A DNA stretch of 32,134 nucleotides, taken from positions 1-32,134 of the forward strand of contig JBKPDW010000573.1 of the NCBI GenBank assembly GCA_046728115.1, written 5' to 3'. Of the stretch, positions 14,185-22,243 are shown piece after piece; position 1 is the first letter of the stretch, and every line of letters starts with the position of its first letter. This stretch comes from CAVSWN01 sp046728115 (GTDB lineage: Bacteria > Acidobacteriota > Vicinamibacteria > Vicinamibacterales > CAVVIG01). The translations under genes and the position numbers were made by a program. Under the pieces are notes generated by a model that saw only the letters and a program-made list of their open reading frames with translations, had not been told where the DNA came from and searched no databases.

Positions 14185-14204
14185 AACGGCCGCCTCGGCA
14201 GTTC

Positions 14205-14210
14205 TATAAT
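14205..14210 (+). promoter_or_regulatory. TATAAT box downstream of hemB
   Basis: A perfect -10 hexamer sits six bases before a GTG (14217), the same spacing as at the VWA promoter, implying a leaderless start. The -35 region 17-18 bp upstream (GTAGAA/TAGAAC) is weak. It would serve the broken gene and, by extension, the secreted protein gene and hemL. Confidence 0.4.
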
Positions 14211-14216
14211 CCGCCC

Positions 14217-14400
14217 GTGAAACGAGGACCTCGTGCTCGCGTGTGCGCTGCTTCTGGCGGCCGGCCTGGTCGCTCAACTGCTCGATCGCTCGAGCGGCAG
14301 GGTGCTGACCAATCGCGGCGAGCCGCTGCGCGGCGCAGAGGTGCGGGTCGAGGCGATCTCTGGATTCGCCGGCAGCGATTCAAAGCTCACAACGTCATGA
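14217..14400 (+). pseudogene. Frameshifted, truncated paralogue of the downstream CarboxypepD_reg-like gene
   Basis: From GTG 14217 the frame starts MKRG and then turns to nonsense. In the neighbouring frame (from 14221) the DNA encodes LVLACALLLAAGLVAQ, a good signal-peptide core, followed by GRVLTNRGEPLRGAEVRVEA and a stop at 14398-14400. This aligns with GRVTTERGAPIPNADVHVEA of the next gene, including the following IxGxA pattern. The same frame continues past the stop into the downstream gene. It therefore looks like a partial upstream duplication disabled by a frameshift and a nonsense codon. Alternatively GTG 14233, preceded by GAGG, starts a real 55-residue secreted peptide. Confidence 0.5.
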
Positions 14401-14415
14401 AGGGAACGTACTGAG

Positions 14416-15195
14416 GTGTCGTCGAAGCCGCGCCGGAAACCCGCACGCCTCGTCTTCCCAGGCATCCTTCTCGCGCTTGCCACTGCTGCTACAGTCCTTG
14501 CCCAGCATCCGGCTTTCCGCATCAAGGGCCGCGTCACGACCGAACGGGGTGCGCCGATTCCCAACGCCGATGTTCACGTCGAAGCCATCTTCGGCTACGC
14601 GGCGGGAACGTTTGCGGGCCAGCGTCAGTTTTCCGCGCAAACGAATGCCAGAGGCGAATGGAACGTGGGGGCGCTGCAACCGGGAATCTGGCTGTTCGAC
14701 GTGACCGCGCCCGGATATCTTCCCGAAACGGTCGCGTTGCCGATTCGCATTCTGACGACGGTGAGCATGGGGACCTCCGGGATGTCGCTCACATGGGATC
14801 TCGTGCTCAAGGCGGTTCCGACGCCAGACGATGTGTGGGGTGAGTACCTGACGGATCTTTTGAAAGTCGCACGGGCGGGGAAGACCGATGAAGTCCGATC
14901 GTCGCTGGAACGTATGCCCCAGGATCCGGCCGCGGATTACCTGGCTGCGGCAGGCCGCGTCGCGCTGATCGCCCACGACGCCAGCCTCGCGCAGGCGCTG
15001 TTCACACGTGCGCTCGAGCGGGATCCGTCTTCGTATCGCGCTGCGCTCGGCATCGCATCCACGTTTCTGCTGTTGAGAGATTTCGACAACGCGTCTCGTG
15101 CGTTCGACGCCACCCGGAATCGCACGCGCGATAAGGACGAACAGAAGTTCCTGTCGGCGGCGATCGGCGATCTCGCCACCATCAAGGTACGTTGA
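14416..15195 (+). CDS. Secreted CarboxypepD_reg-like / TPR-like protein in the heme run
   Basis: 259 residues from a GTG at 14416. Basic N-terminus and hydrophobic segment (LVFPGILLALATAATVLAQ) form a signal peptide ending near residue 29. Residues ~34-120 look like a carboxypeptidase regulatory-like beta-sandwich: RIKGRVTTERGAPIPNADVH, then TNARGEWNVGALQPGIWLFD and VTAPGYLP. Residues ~140-259 are helical and TPR-like (AGRVALIAHDASLAQALFTR, ALERDPSSYRAALGIAS, FDNASRAFDATRN). No enzymatic motif is seen. It lies between hemB and hemL, seven bases before the hemL start, so it is co-transcribed with heme genes, but the function is unknown. Confidence 0.8.
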   Translation: MSSKPRRKPARLVFPGILLALATAATVLAQHPAFRIKGRVTTERGAPIPNADVHVEAIFGYAAGTFAGQRQFSAQTNARGEWNVGALQPGIWLFDVTAPGYLPETVALPIRILTTVSMGTSGMSLTWDLVLKAVPTPDDVWGEYLTDLLKVARAGKTDEVRSSLERMPQDPAADYLAAAGRVALIAHDASLAQALFTRALERDPSSYRAALGIASTFLLLRDFDNASRAFDATRNRTRDKDEQKFLSAAIGDLATIKVR

Positions 15196-15202
15196 CGACA
15201 TA

Positions 15203-16492
15203 ATGAAAACGAGCCGTTCTTCTCGCCTCTTTGCGCAGGCGCAGCGCATCCTTCCAGGCGGCGTGGACAGTCCTGTTCGCGCATTCAAGTCGGTCGGCGC
15301 AACACCGTTGTTCATCCGCCGCGCATCGGGCGCGCACCTCCAGGACATCGACGGCAACACGTTCATCGACTATGTAATGTCATGGGGACCGCTCATTCAC
15401 GGTCACGCGCCTCGCGGGTTGACACGCGCCATTGCCCGCGCGGCTCGGTTCGGGACCAGTTTCGGTGCACCGAGTCCGCTCGAGGTGGCGCTCGGGGAGC
15501 GTGTGCGCGCGCTGATGCCGTCCATCGAGCGCGTGAGATTCGTGAACTCGGGGACCGAAGCCACGATGAGCGCCATACGCGTCGCGCGAGCCGCGACGGG
15601 ACGGAACGCGATTCTGAAGTTCGAGGGTTGTTATCACGGCCACGCCGACGCGTTCCTCGTAAAGGCCGGCTCCGGGGCGCTGACACTGGGTACGCCAACC
15701 AGTCCGGGTGTGGCGCATGCTGTAGCCGCGGACACCATCGTCGCCGATTACAACGACATCGATTCAGTGCGACGCGCGTTCGCGGCGAACCCCGATCGTC
15801 TGGCGGCAGTCATCGTGGAACCGATTGCGGGAAACATGGGCGTTGTGCCTCCCGCTGATGGATTCCTGCGGGAACTGCGCGAGGTATGCGACACCTACCG
15901 CGCGCTCTTGATCTTCGATGAAGTGATCTCCGGGTTTCGAGCCTCTGCCGGAGGCGCGCAGGCCCTCGCCGGCGTCCGACCGGACCTCACCTGCCTGGGC
16001 AAAATCATCGGCGGCGGCCTCCCTGTCGGCGCGTATGGTGGCCGCGCCGATCTGATGGATCTCGTATCGCCCGCCGGGCCCGTTTATCAGGCTGGCACGC
16101 TGTCCGGAAATCCACTCGCGATGTCGGCCGGCTTGTGGTGCCTCGACCGGCTGTCGCCGGTCCTCTACCGCACGCTCGCAGGCCTCACGACTCGTCTGGC
16201 GGCCGGTCTGGCCGATGCGGCGGCCGACGCCCGTGTCGCGCTACAGGTGAACGCGTTCGGATCGATCCTGACGCCGTTCTTCACTGATCGGGCCGTGCGC
16301 GACTATCGCTCCGCCGCCAGTTCCAACACGGGACGATACGCGCGGTTCTTCAGGGCCATGCTCGTGCGCGGTATTTATCAGCCGCCGTCACAGTTCGAGG
16401 CGTGGTTCCTGTCGGCAGCGCACACAGCGCGCCACATTGACGAGACGATCCGAGCGGCGCGAGCGGCGATGCGCGAGGCGGCGGGAGATTGA
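15203..16492 (+). CDS. hemL: Glutamate-1-semialdehyde 2,1-aminomutase
   Basis: PLP enzyme converting glutamate-1-semialdehyde to 5-aminolevulinate, the step after HemA. 429 residues from ATG 15203 (MKTSRSSRLFAQAQRILPGG), the family's usual length; a longer upstream frame overlaps the preceding gene and is not supported. The PLP lysine is K267 in TCLGKIIGGGLPVGAYGGR. Other landmarks are PGGVDSPVRAFKSVG, VRFVNSGTEATMSAIRVAR, FEGCYHGHADAFLV and LIFDEVISGFR. The C-terminal YARFFRAMLVRGIYQPPSQF matches. It ends the plus-strand heme run; no strong terminator is visible after it. Confidence 0.97.
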   Translation: MKTSRSSRLFAQAQRILPGGVDSPVRAFKSVGATPLFIRRASGAHLQDIDGNTFIDYVMSWGPLIHGHAPRGLTRAIARAARFGTSFGAPSPLEVALGERVRALMPSIERVRFVNSGTEATMSAIRVARAATGRNAILKFEGCYHGHADAFLVKAGSGALTLGTPTSPGVAHAVAADTIVADYNDIDSVRRAFAANPDRLAAVIVEPIAGNMGVVPPADGFLRELREVCDTYRALLIFDEVISGFRASAGGAQALAGVRPDLTCLGKIIGGGLPVGAYGGRADLMDLVSPAGPVYQAGTLSGNPLAMSAGLWCLDRLSPVLYRTLAGLTTRLAAGLADAAADARVALQVNAFGSILTPFFTDRAVRDYRSAASSNTGRYARFFRAMLVRGIYQPPSQFEAWFLSAAHTARHIDETIRAARAAMREAAGD

Positions 16493-16848
16493 ACTCGAAA
16501 TCAGCTACCTCAGCCGGTGCGGTAAAGGCGCTCTCTAGCTGAACTTTGTTCGACCTAAATTGAATCGTCCCCGGTGATCGAAGCGGACGCGACGCAATCG
16601 TTTGGCGGCCGCCCCGTGCATCCTCTTTCGCGAGTTTGTTCCGGAAGATGTGATGAGGAGCCAAGACGACCTGTCAAAGTTGTCATACCGTGTCCAACCA
16701 GGTCATCGCCTCTACGCTTCGGTGCCGCACCCTATTCAACGAATACAGACGAGCTTGCGCGTTGGATCTACAATTGCGATCCGCATACGCACAGGGCTCG
16801 TCTGGCTTGGCGATGTGCGGGTACAAAAAATGCTCGGGTGCCTGAGCT
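16493..16848. other. 356-bp gap without a supported gene
   Basis: Between hemL and the PEGA gene. It is visibly richer in A and T than its surroundings. Two overlapping frames (16574-17083, 16602-16886) run through it, but neither has recognisable domains, a ribosome site or coding-like composition, and both overlap the next gene. A TACAAT (16769-16774) could be a -10 box, without a good -35 partner. No convincing hairpin terminator for hemL was found. Confidence 0.5.
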
Positions 16849-19035
16849 GTGCCATCAGCCGATGTCGGCGGCATGCCTTCCGCTGAAGACGAGTTCGACG
16901 TACACACAACGGCCCCGAGGGAAGCGTCGGACAGCGAAAATGACCAATCGCTGGTCGATCCGATGCAAGACCGTATTGATACCTTCGACGAGCCTTCTAC
17001 GACCTCTGAAAACGCCGTCTCGGAGGAATCTGAATACGCCGTCTCGGAGGAATCGTCAGACGACAAGATCGACTCTTCCCTGAGCTCATTTCCCGAAGAA
17101 GACTCAGCGTCGGGCTCGCCTCGCGATCAGGGTGATCCGGTCAACGACGCCGCGCGGGAGCTGGCCCTCGCCCGGCTCAAAGCGGAGACCTTGCAGATCC
17201 GCGGGACAGTCGAGAACCAGTTCTGGCCGCTGCTCCACGAGACGAAAAGCGCTCTCGAGCATTCGAGAGAAGACGTGCGGATGCTGGAAGCCGAACTGGC
17301 GCGGCTGCGGGAATTTGGCGTTGAGCTGAGCATCGACTACGAAAAGATTGCCGATGCCTGTCGCGAAAGCGAACGCCGGAGCGCCGACGCTGACGGATTC
17401 ATCGACGCGCTCGATGACCGGCTGAAACAGGCTCACGAACTCGCCGCCGAAATCGAGAAGAGCACGCTCGAGCGTTCGAGCGAAGTGGCTCGCGCGCTCG
17501 AGGGTGAGCTGGCACGCCTGCGGGAACTCGGCACACGGTTGACCGCGGACTACGAAATGCTCGCCGACACCTGTCGCGAAAGCGAAAGGCGGAGTGGCGC
17601 TGCTAGCGCCTCCATCGATGCGATCGGAGAGCGGCTGACCAAAACGGCCCAGGCTCACGAACTCGCGGCACAGGTCGAGAGCAGTACTCTCGAACGGTCG
17701 CGAGATGCCGCCCGCGCCCTGGAGCTCGAACTGGCGCGGCTGCGGGAGCAGGGCCTTCAGCTGACTGCGGACTACGAACGAATCGGAGACACCTGCCGCG
17801 AAAGCGAACGGCGGAGCGCCGTTGCCGCTGCCTCGATCGAAGCGATCGAAGATCGGCTGGCCAGATCCACGCAGGCATACGAACTCGCCGAGCAGATTGA
17901 CGCGAAGCTCGACACACTGCGTGCTCTTGCCCACGAAGTGGATCGCGCGTTCTGTGCAGTCACCGCACACAAGGAGCGTATCGCCGAAGATCTGGCGGAA
18001 GCCCGACGGATCGCGGATCTGGCGTGGGACGTCGACGAGCGGATGGTCAAGTTGGAAGAGCACGATCGCAGACTTTCGAAGGCGGAGCACGTGGTCGGCC
18101 GACTGGCCACCCGCGCCAACGACGCGATAACGCAGTTCGAGCAGCAGCTCGGCGCTCTTGAAGGCCGCCGTCAACAGGTCGACGAGAGCTTCGCTGCGGT
18201 AGCCCGGTTGGATGACCTCGTGTCCTCGTTGGAAGCTCGGACGAAGAGACTGGGTGAACACGCCGCCGTCCTGTCGAGAGACGAACAACCGTCCGGCCGC
18301 TCGACCGGCGTCGGCGGTAAGACCCAGATGGCTCCGCTCGTCACCACCGCGAAGCTGCACGTCGGCAGAATCCACCGCGGCCTCATCGACGCCGCACAGT
18401 GGATCCGGCGGATTCCCGTGGCACCGGCGCGAGTACGAATGACGCGCGAGTGGGCGCTTGGGCTGGTCGGCGTCGCTGCCCTCACTCTTTTTGTGTTGTG
18501 GCAGCATGAATCCTCAGATCCTGCGATGGCGAGACAACGGGAGGCGGTCGCACAATCAGTGCTGGTCAGCAGATCACTGACGCCGGCCCAGTTCACGATT
18601 CCACGACTCGCCTCGGCCAGGCTGTCGGATTCGAGCGCGGGACAGGCGACCGGTGCGGCCCGTTACGCTCAGTTCGCGGCCCAGGGACCGGACAGTGCCG
18701 CTGGGCGACCACAATCGTCGCGAAAGCCTCGTCCAACGGTCGTGCGTCTGGCGCCGCCGATGCCAGGTGCGCAAGCGACCAACGGCGTTACCGATTCGGC
18801 AACCGAATCATTCATTGGTGACTTGTCGGTCCAATCCGAGCCTTCCGGCGCTGTAGTGTTCGTCAATGGACGGCGCGTCGGCGAGACTCCGCTGGAGATC
18901 ACGCGCCTGCGTGCGGGTTCGCATCTTCTCAGGATGGAGCGGCGCGGCTACGACCCGTGGACCGCCTCCGTCCTCGTCACCGCTAACAGGCGCACACCTG
19001 TGAGCGCACGGCTTCAACCCGATTCGGGTCGCTGA
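16849..19035 (+). CDS. Single-pass membrane protein with three coiled-coil repeats and C-terminal PEGA domain
   Basis: 728 residues from GTG 16849; ATG 16873 would remove eight residues. Residues 1 to ~100 are acidic, with a short repeat AVSEES occurring twice. Residues ~110-500 are long coiled coil. Three tandem repeats of 71-74 residues start near 136, 207 and 281; each carries ELARLRE, then a DYE segment and the motif CRESERRS. One membrane helix lies at about 535-552 (WALGLVGVAALTLFVLW). A Ser/Ala/Pro-rich linker leads to a PEGA domain at about 657-724 (LSVQSEPSGAVVFVNGRRVG, TPLEITRLRAGSHLLRM, RRGYDPW). Predicted topology is cytoplasmic coiled coil with periplasmic PEGA. PEGA domains occur in surface and cell-wall-associated proteins. 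Role unknown; a scaffold or polar/secretion function is speculation. Confidence 0.82.
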   Translation: MPSADVGGMPSAEDEFDVHTTAPREASDSENDQSLVDPMQDRIDTFDEPSTTSENAVSEESEYAVSEESSDDKIDSSLSSFPEEDSASGSPRDQGDPVNDAARELALARLKAETLQIRGTVENQFWPLLHETKSALEHSREDVRMLEAELARLREFGVELSIDYEKIADACRESERRSADADGFIDALDDRLKQAHELAAEIEKSTLERSSEVARALEGELARLRELGTRLTADYEMLADTCRESERRSGAASASIDAIGERLTKTAQAHELAAQVESSTLERSRDAARALELELARLREQGLQLTADYERIGDTCRESERRSAVAAASIEAIEDRLARSTQAYELAEQIDAKLDTLRALAHEVDRAFCAVTAHKERIAEDLAEARRIADLAWDVDERMVKLEEHDRRLSKAEHVVGRLATRANDAITQFEQQLGALEGRRQQVDESFAAVARLDDLVSSLEARTKRLGEHAAVLSRDEQPSGRSTGVGGKTQMAPLVTTAKLHVGRIHRGLIDAAQWIRRIPVAPARVRMTREWALGLVGVAALTLFVLWQHESSDPAMARQREAVAQSVLVSRSLTPAQFTIPRLASARLSDSSAGQATGAARYAQFAAQGPDSAAGRPQSSRKPRPTVVRLAPPMPGAQATNGVTDSATESFIGDLSVQSEPSGAVVFVNGRRVGETPLEITRLRAGSHLLRMERRGYDPWTASVLVTANRRTPVSARLQPDSGR

Positions 19036-19090
19036 TTGTCTGCTGCTTCTGCAGGGACCGACACGATCCGTCGGCGGACTGCTGTCACCG

Positions 19091-21205
19091 TCAGTATCCT
19101 GTAAAACAGTTCAGACATGGCTCCAGGCGCGGGCGCTGCGCCTTGACTTCGACAATGAACCGCTTGCGAGCCGGCTCGTCGGCGCCGTCGCGTTCGAGTC
19201 GCGCCATCAAATGGTACAGAGCTGGCTGCATGTTCGGAACACTATCCAACGCGCGGCGCGTCAGTTCGGCCGCATCGCCGTACCGCCCTGTATTGGCATA
19301 CGCTTCGATGAACGGCAACCACTCGGTTCCGTCACTGGTCGTCAGACCAAGCTTCCGTGCCTCGTCGCCGAGGCGCGCGACCTTCTGCCAAAGCTCCATC
19401 TGCCGGAACAATTCGGCTTTCTCGAAGTAGTAGCACCAACCATGCTCAGGCTCTGGACCCATGATGTCGCGAGGGGGGAACCTGGAGGGAGCATCGGTCC
19501 TCAGGTCGATGCGATCGACATGTGAAGCGGCCGCCGCCGCTCGCTCCACCGGGTGCAATTGCGGTAAGTCATCGCGTGTGACGTCCACGACGCGTACGCA
19601 ACTCGGTGGGGAGAAACGGACGACCAGACTGTTGAATGCCAGACCCTCAAAGGAAAGAGAGCGATGGTTCCGCTTCATGTATCCATCGCTCGTGAGACCG
19701 CGAAGCCGTACGATGTACGGCTCGTCCGTCACGGGCAGCAGTTCCTCCGGTAGATTGAAGAACCAGTAATCGAGCCTGGGACCTGCCTGTTCTGGCCCAT
19801 AAAGAAAGTTGAGCGTCGCCGTCAACGAGTCGTCGTCGTACCCGACGGCAGATTGACGCTTCAAAACGGCCGTACCCGGTTTGAGAGCAGGTGCGCGCCA
19901 GCTGAGTTGCCAGAACAGGGCTTTCTGCTCCGTCCAGTTTTCCCGATAGAACCGCGCATTGCGCATGTGGTAACCAATAGCCAATGCGACTGTGACACCC
20001 AACACAATGACTTGCTGCAGGCGCGTCTTGATTACCAGAACGAGGAAGGCTGCGAAGAAGACCGAGGCTCCGAACATCGTCGCCAGCGTGAAACGATTGA
20101 ATGTCGTCTCCAGTTCAATCGTGTGATCGCCAAACCAGACCGGCAATGCGCCCACGAACATTCCAAGCAACCCGACGCCAACAGCCTGTTTCGCCCACGT
20201 CGCTCGGTCGCCTTCAGCAGCAGCGCTCGCCGCATCGTCGTTCGATCGCAGTCTCCAGAGATACAGAGCAACGCCGACACCACCGATGAATACGGCCAGC
20301 CATCCGGGAGGACGACGGTCGAACATGTCAGGACGAAACGTCTGGCCCCAGGCCATTAAACCGGACTCCACTACGTCCTTGAACGCGATGAAAAAACGGC
20401 TGGCGATTTCGTGCAAGGGATCGGCGGCAATCTTCGACAGAAAGAGCGTGGCATCTGTCGCGGGCCGGATGCTTTTGAACACGAACAGACGCCAGATTAG
20501 ATACATGCCCGTCATCATCAGATACGGAGAAGCGATCGCCAGCGTGCGTCGAAGGCGTCGCCGTACGTCTTCTGTCTCTTCGCCTATGACGAGCCACAGG
20601 AATACCGGTCGCAATATTTCCAACCCGAAAAAGTATTCAGTGATCATGAGGCTGAAGGCTGCGGATGCAACCGCCAGGGGCGTCAGCACCCAGAACCATC
20701 GTGCGCATCGCAGCGCCAGAACCATGGCACCAATCGACAAGAACGAAAAGGTCAGCGGAAGGAACGCGGACTGTCCATAGATCCACGAGAGCGGCAGGAA
20801 CGTAAATCCCGGATATATCGCGAACAGGAGCGCAACGGAGGCAATCTCGGTGGTCCTGCGTGGCCACATGGCGCGGAGGCTCCACCACAGCGCAACGGCA
20901 CTGAACCAACGAATGAATAGCGTGAACACGTGCCACCGAAATGGCACTTCACCCAACAAGGCCGAGGTCCAACTGAATATCCAGCCCTGGAACGGCCGAT
21001 CGAAGGCCGCAAAATCCAGCAGTCCAGGTTTTCCAAGCGAGTGCCAGACCCAGACAGCGGCCCAGTCGTCCCTGTAAAACCCTAGCGAACGTATGAACAC
21101 TCCGTAGCTGAGAAAGCAGACACCGAACAGCACAACAGGCATCATCCGCACGTGGAACAACCTGTCCAACATCCTGTTCAATATCGTTGGCAAGGCTTCA
21201 CCCAT
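19091..21205 (-). CDS. Polytopic membrane protein, GT-C glycosyltransferase-like, with TPR-like C-terminus
   Basis: 704 residues from ATG 21205, 17 nt beyond the GT2 stop; an earlier frame start at 21280 lies inside the GT2 gene and is less likely. It has roughly ten hydrophobic helices in the first ~430 residues. FYRDDWAAVWVWHS, just after the first helix, places an acidic DDW motif in the first periplasmic loop, as in GT-C polyprenyl-phosphate-sugar transferases. A soluble region follows, with a helical segment near the C-terminus (WLPFIEAYANTGRYGDAAEL, TRRALDSVPNMQPALYHLMA) that looks like one or two TPR units. The adjacent GT2 gene could make the lipid-linked sugar donor, so the pair may glycosylate an envelope substrate. 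No family can be named with certainty. Confidence 0.75.
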   Translation of the reverse strand: MGEALPTILNRMLDRLFHVRMMPVVLFGVCFLSYGVFIRSLGFYRDDWAAVWVWHSLGKPGLLDFAAFDRPFQGWIFSWTSALLGEVPFRWHVFTLFIRWFSAVALWWSLRAMWPRRTTEIASVALLFAIYPGFTFLPLSWIYGQSAFLPLTFSFLSIGAMVLALRCARWFWVLTPLAVASAAFSLMITEYFFGLEILRPVFLWLVIGEETEDVRRRLRRTLAIASPYLMMTGMYLIWRLFVFKSIRPATDATLFLSKIAADPLHEIASRFFIAFKDVVESGLMAWGQTFRPDMFDRRPPGWLAVFIGGVGVALYLWRLRSNDDAASAAAEGDRATWAKQAVGVGLLGMFVGALPVWFGDHTIELETTFNRFTLATMFGASVFFAAFLVLVIKTRLQQVIVLGVTVALAIGYHMRNARFYRENWTEQKALFWQLSWRAPALKPGTAVLKRQSAVGYDDDSLTATLNFLYGPEQAGPRLDYWFFNLPEELLPVTDEPYIVRLRGLTSDGYMKRNHRSLSFEGLAFNSLVVRFSPPSCVRVVDVTRDDLPQLHPVERAAAAASHVDRIDLRTDAPSRFPPRDIMGPEPEHGWCYYFEKAELFRQMELWQKVARLGDEARKLGLTTSDGTEWLPFIEAYANTGRYGDAAELTRRALDSVPNMQPALYHLMARLERDGADEPARKRFIVEVKAQRPRLEPCLNCFTGY

Positions 21206-21221
21206 TTTGGTACCGCAGGTT

Positions 21222-21938
21222 TTACGAATGCTTCCCGGTGGCTTTCTCTTTCCGTAGGCTCCACCAGACCCGGGGAACATCCGCTACGGCACCAAAGAGA
21301 AGGCTGAGCCGAATCCCGCTAGCGCGCCCAACTCGACGCTCACTGACTTCAACCGGGAACTGTACGATCCGATAACCGGCGCGCGCGGCTCGTATGAGAC
21401 GTTCTGCCTCTGAAAACGGTGACTTGGAAACCAAAGCGAAACGTTGGATGATTTCGCGCCTCACAAGCTTTACGGCTCCGGCGTCAACTGTGCGCACGCC
21501 GAACAGTATCAAGGGAACGAGGTTGAAAACCCACGAAACAAGCCGGCGCCCTAAGCCATACTGCTTGTTTACTCGACTCGCAACGATGATGTCCGCATTC
21601 GTTGTCAAGGGAAGCATGTCAAAAAGAATCGCGGTCCTCCATTGACGATCAGCCGCGTTGAGAAATACAAACTCCTTGGTCGCGGCCGACTGCAGATGCT
21701 CGAACGTTGCGCGGATGCCCAGGTTGCTCGGATGGTCCAGCACGCGAAGATTGGGAATGCGAGACGCGACGTCCCGGATGATGGCTGGGGTGTGGTCCTC
21801 TGACCCGTCGTTGCAGACGATGATTTCGTACTCCAACGCGGATTCAGACAGCAACGCGTAGGCCTCTTGAAGGACGTCTCCTATCGTTGCCTCTTCGTTG
21901 TGTGCCGGAAAACAGACGGTCACACTCGGCAAGGTCAT
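21222..21938 (-). CDS. Family 2 glycosyltransferase (dolichyl-phosphate-mannose-synthase-like)
   Basis: 238 residues, ATG 21938. The GT-A nucleotide-sugar fold opens with VTVCFPAHNEEATIGDVLQE, then EIIVCNDGSEDHTPAIIRDV and LDHPSNLGIRATFEHL, typical of polyprenyl-phosphate glycosyltransferases that make lipid-linked sugars. The usual D-x-D metal motif reads NAADRQW, so the first Asp is replaced. The later region (FGVRTVDAGAVKLVRRE) resembles the acceptor-side segment of this family. A hydrophobic stretch (VSWVFNLVPLILFGV) may associate with the membrane, but the C-terminal membrane helices of long members are lacking. Likely first gene of a two-gene unit with the GT-C-like protein. Confidence 0.85.
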   Translation of the reverse strand: MTLPSVTVCFPAHNEEATIGDVLQEAYALLSESALEYEIIVCNDGSEDHTPAIIRDVASRIPNLRVLDHPSNLGIRATFEHLQSAATKEFVFLNAADRQWRTAILFDMLPLTTNADIIVASRVNKQYGLGRRLVSWVFNLVPLILFGVRTVDAGAVKLVRREIIQRFALVSKSPFSEAERLIRAARAGYRIVQFPVEVSERRVGRASGIRLSLLFGAVADVPRVWWSLRKEKATGKHS

Positions 21939-22243
21939 ACGAGCAGCCTGTCTTCGCGCTGACAGTGCCTGGCATCAAACAAACATTCGTTCTCAAGCAC
22001 GCGCGCTGTTGGCGACGCCGTCGGCTACAGCGTTTTTCAGTTCCGTGTAGCGTCAGGCCTTCGGTCTTGGGCCTGGGCACTGAGAGCCATCGCCGCGCAC
22101 TACACCGATCCGAACCCGCTGTCGCGGTGCACGGCAACTGATTATGGCTCAGGTGTGACCGGGTGAAGGCAACAGGCGGATTGCGGTCGATGCTGTGTCG
22201 GACAGCATGTTCGCAAAACGGGGCCGCAGCGGCCCCGTCCTGG
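21939..22243. other. 305-bp intergenic region upstream of the glycosyltransferase
   Basis: Contains the terminator of the upstream minus-strand unit at its right end and, by position, the promoter of the GT2 gene. CATAAT on the minus strand (near 22141-22146) may be a -10 box, but no good -35 is spaced correctly. No coding signal; frames across it are short and unlike known proteins. Confidence 0.45.
22215..22238 (-). terminator. Intrinsic terminator after the glycine-zipper protein gene
   Basis: Six bases beyond the TAG at 22244-22246 the minus strand reads CGGGGCCGCTGCGGCCCCG followed by TTTTGC: a perfect GC-rich hairpin with a short T run. It separates the rseP-side unit from the glycosyltransferase pair. 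Confidence 0.8.

Noticed and set aside
14398..14400. TGA in the small gene as a selenocysteine codon
   Set aside because: No hairpin of SECIS type follows and the paralogue has no Cys at the aligned place; nonsense decay is simpler.
16574..17083. Frames in the hemL-PEGA gap (also 16602-16886)
   Set aside because: No start signal, no domain, overlap with the PEGA gene in another frame, and no coding-like composition.
19036..19090. Bidirectional terminator between the convergent PEGA and GT-C-like genes
   Set aside because: Only a 5-bp stem (CCGAC/GTCGG) with no T run; too weak to call.
21205..21280. Longer start for the GT-C-like protein inside the GT2 gene
   Set aside because: The extra residues are basic and Gly/Pro-rich, overlap the GT2 coding end, and a normal ATG directly before the membrane segment is available at 21205.
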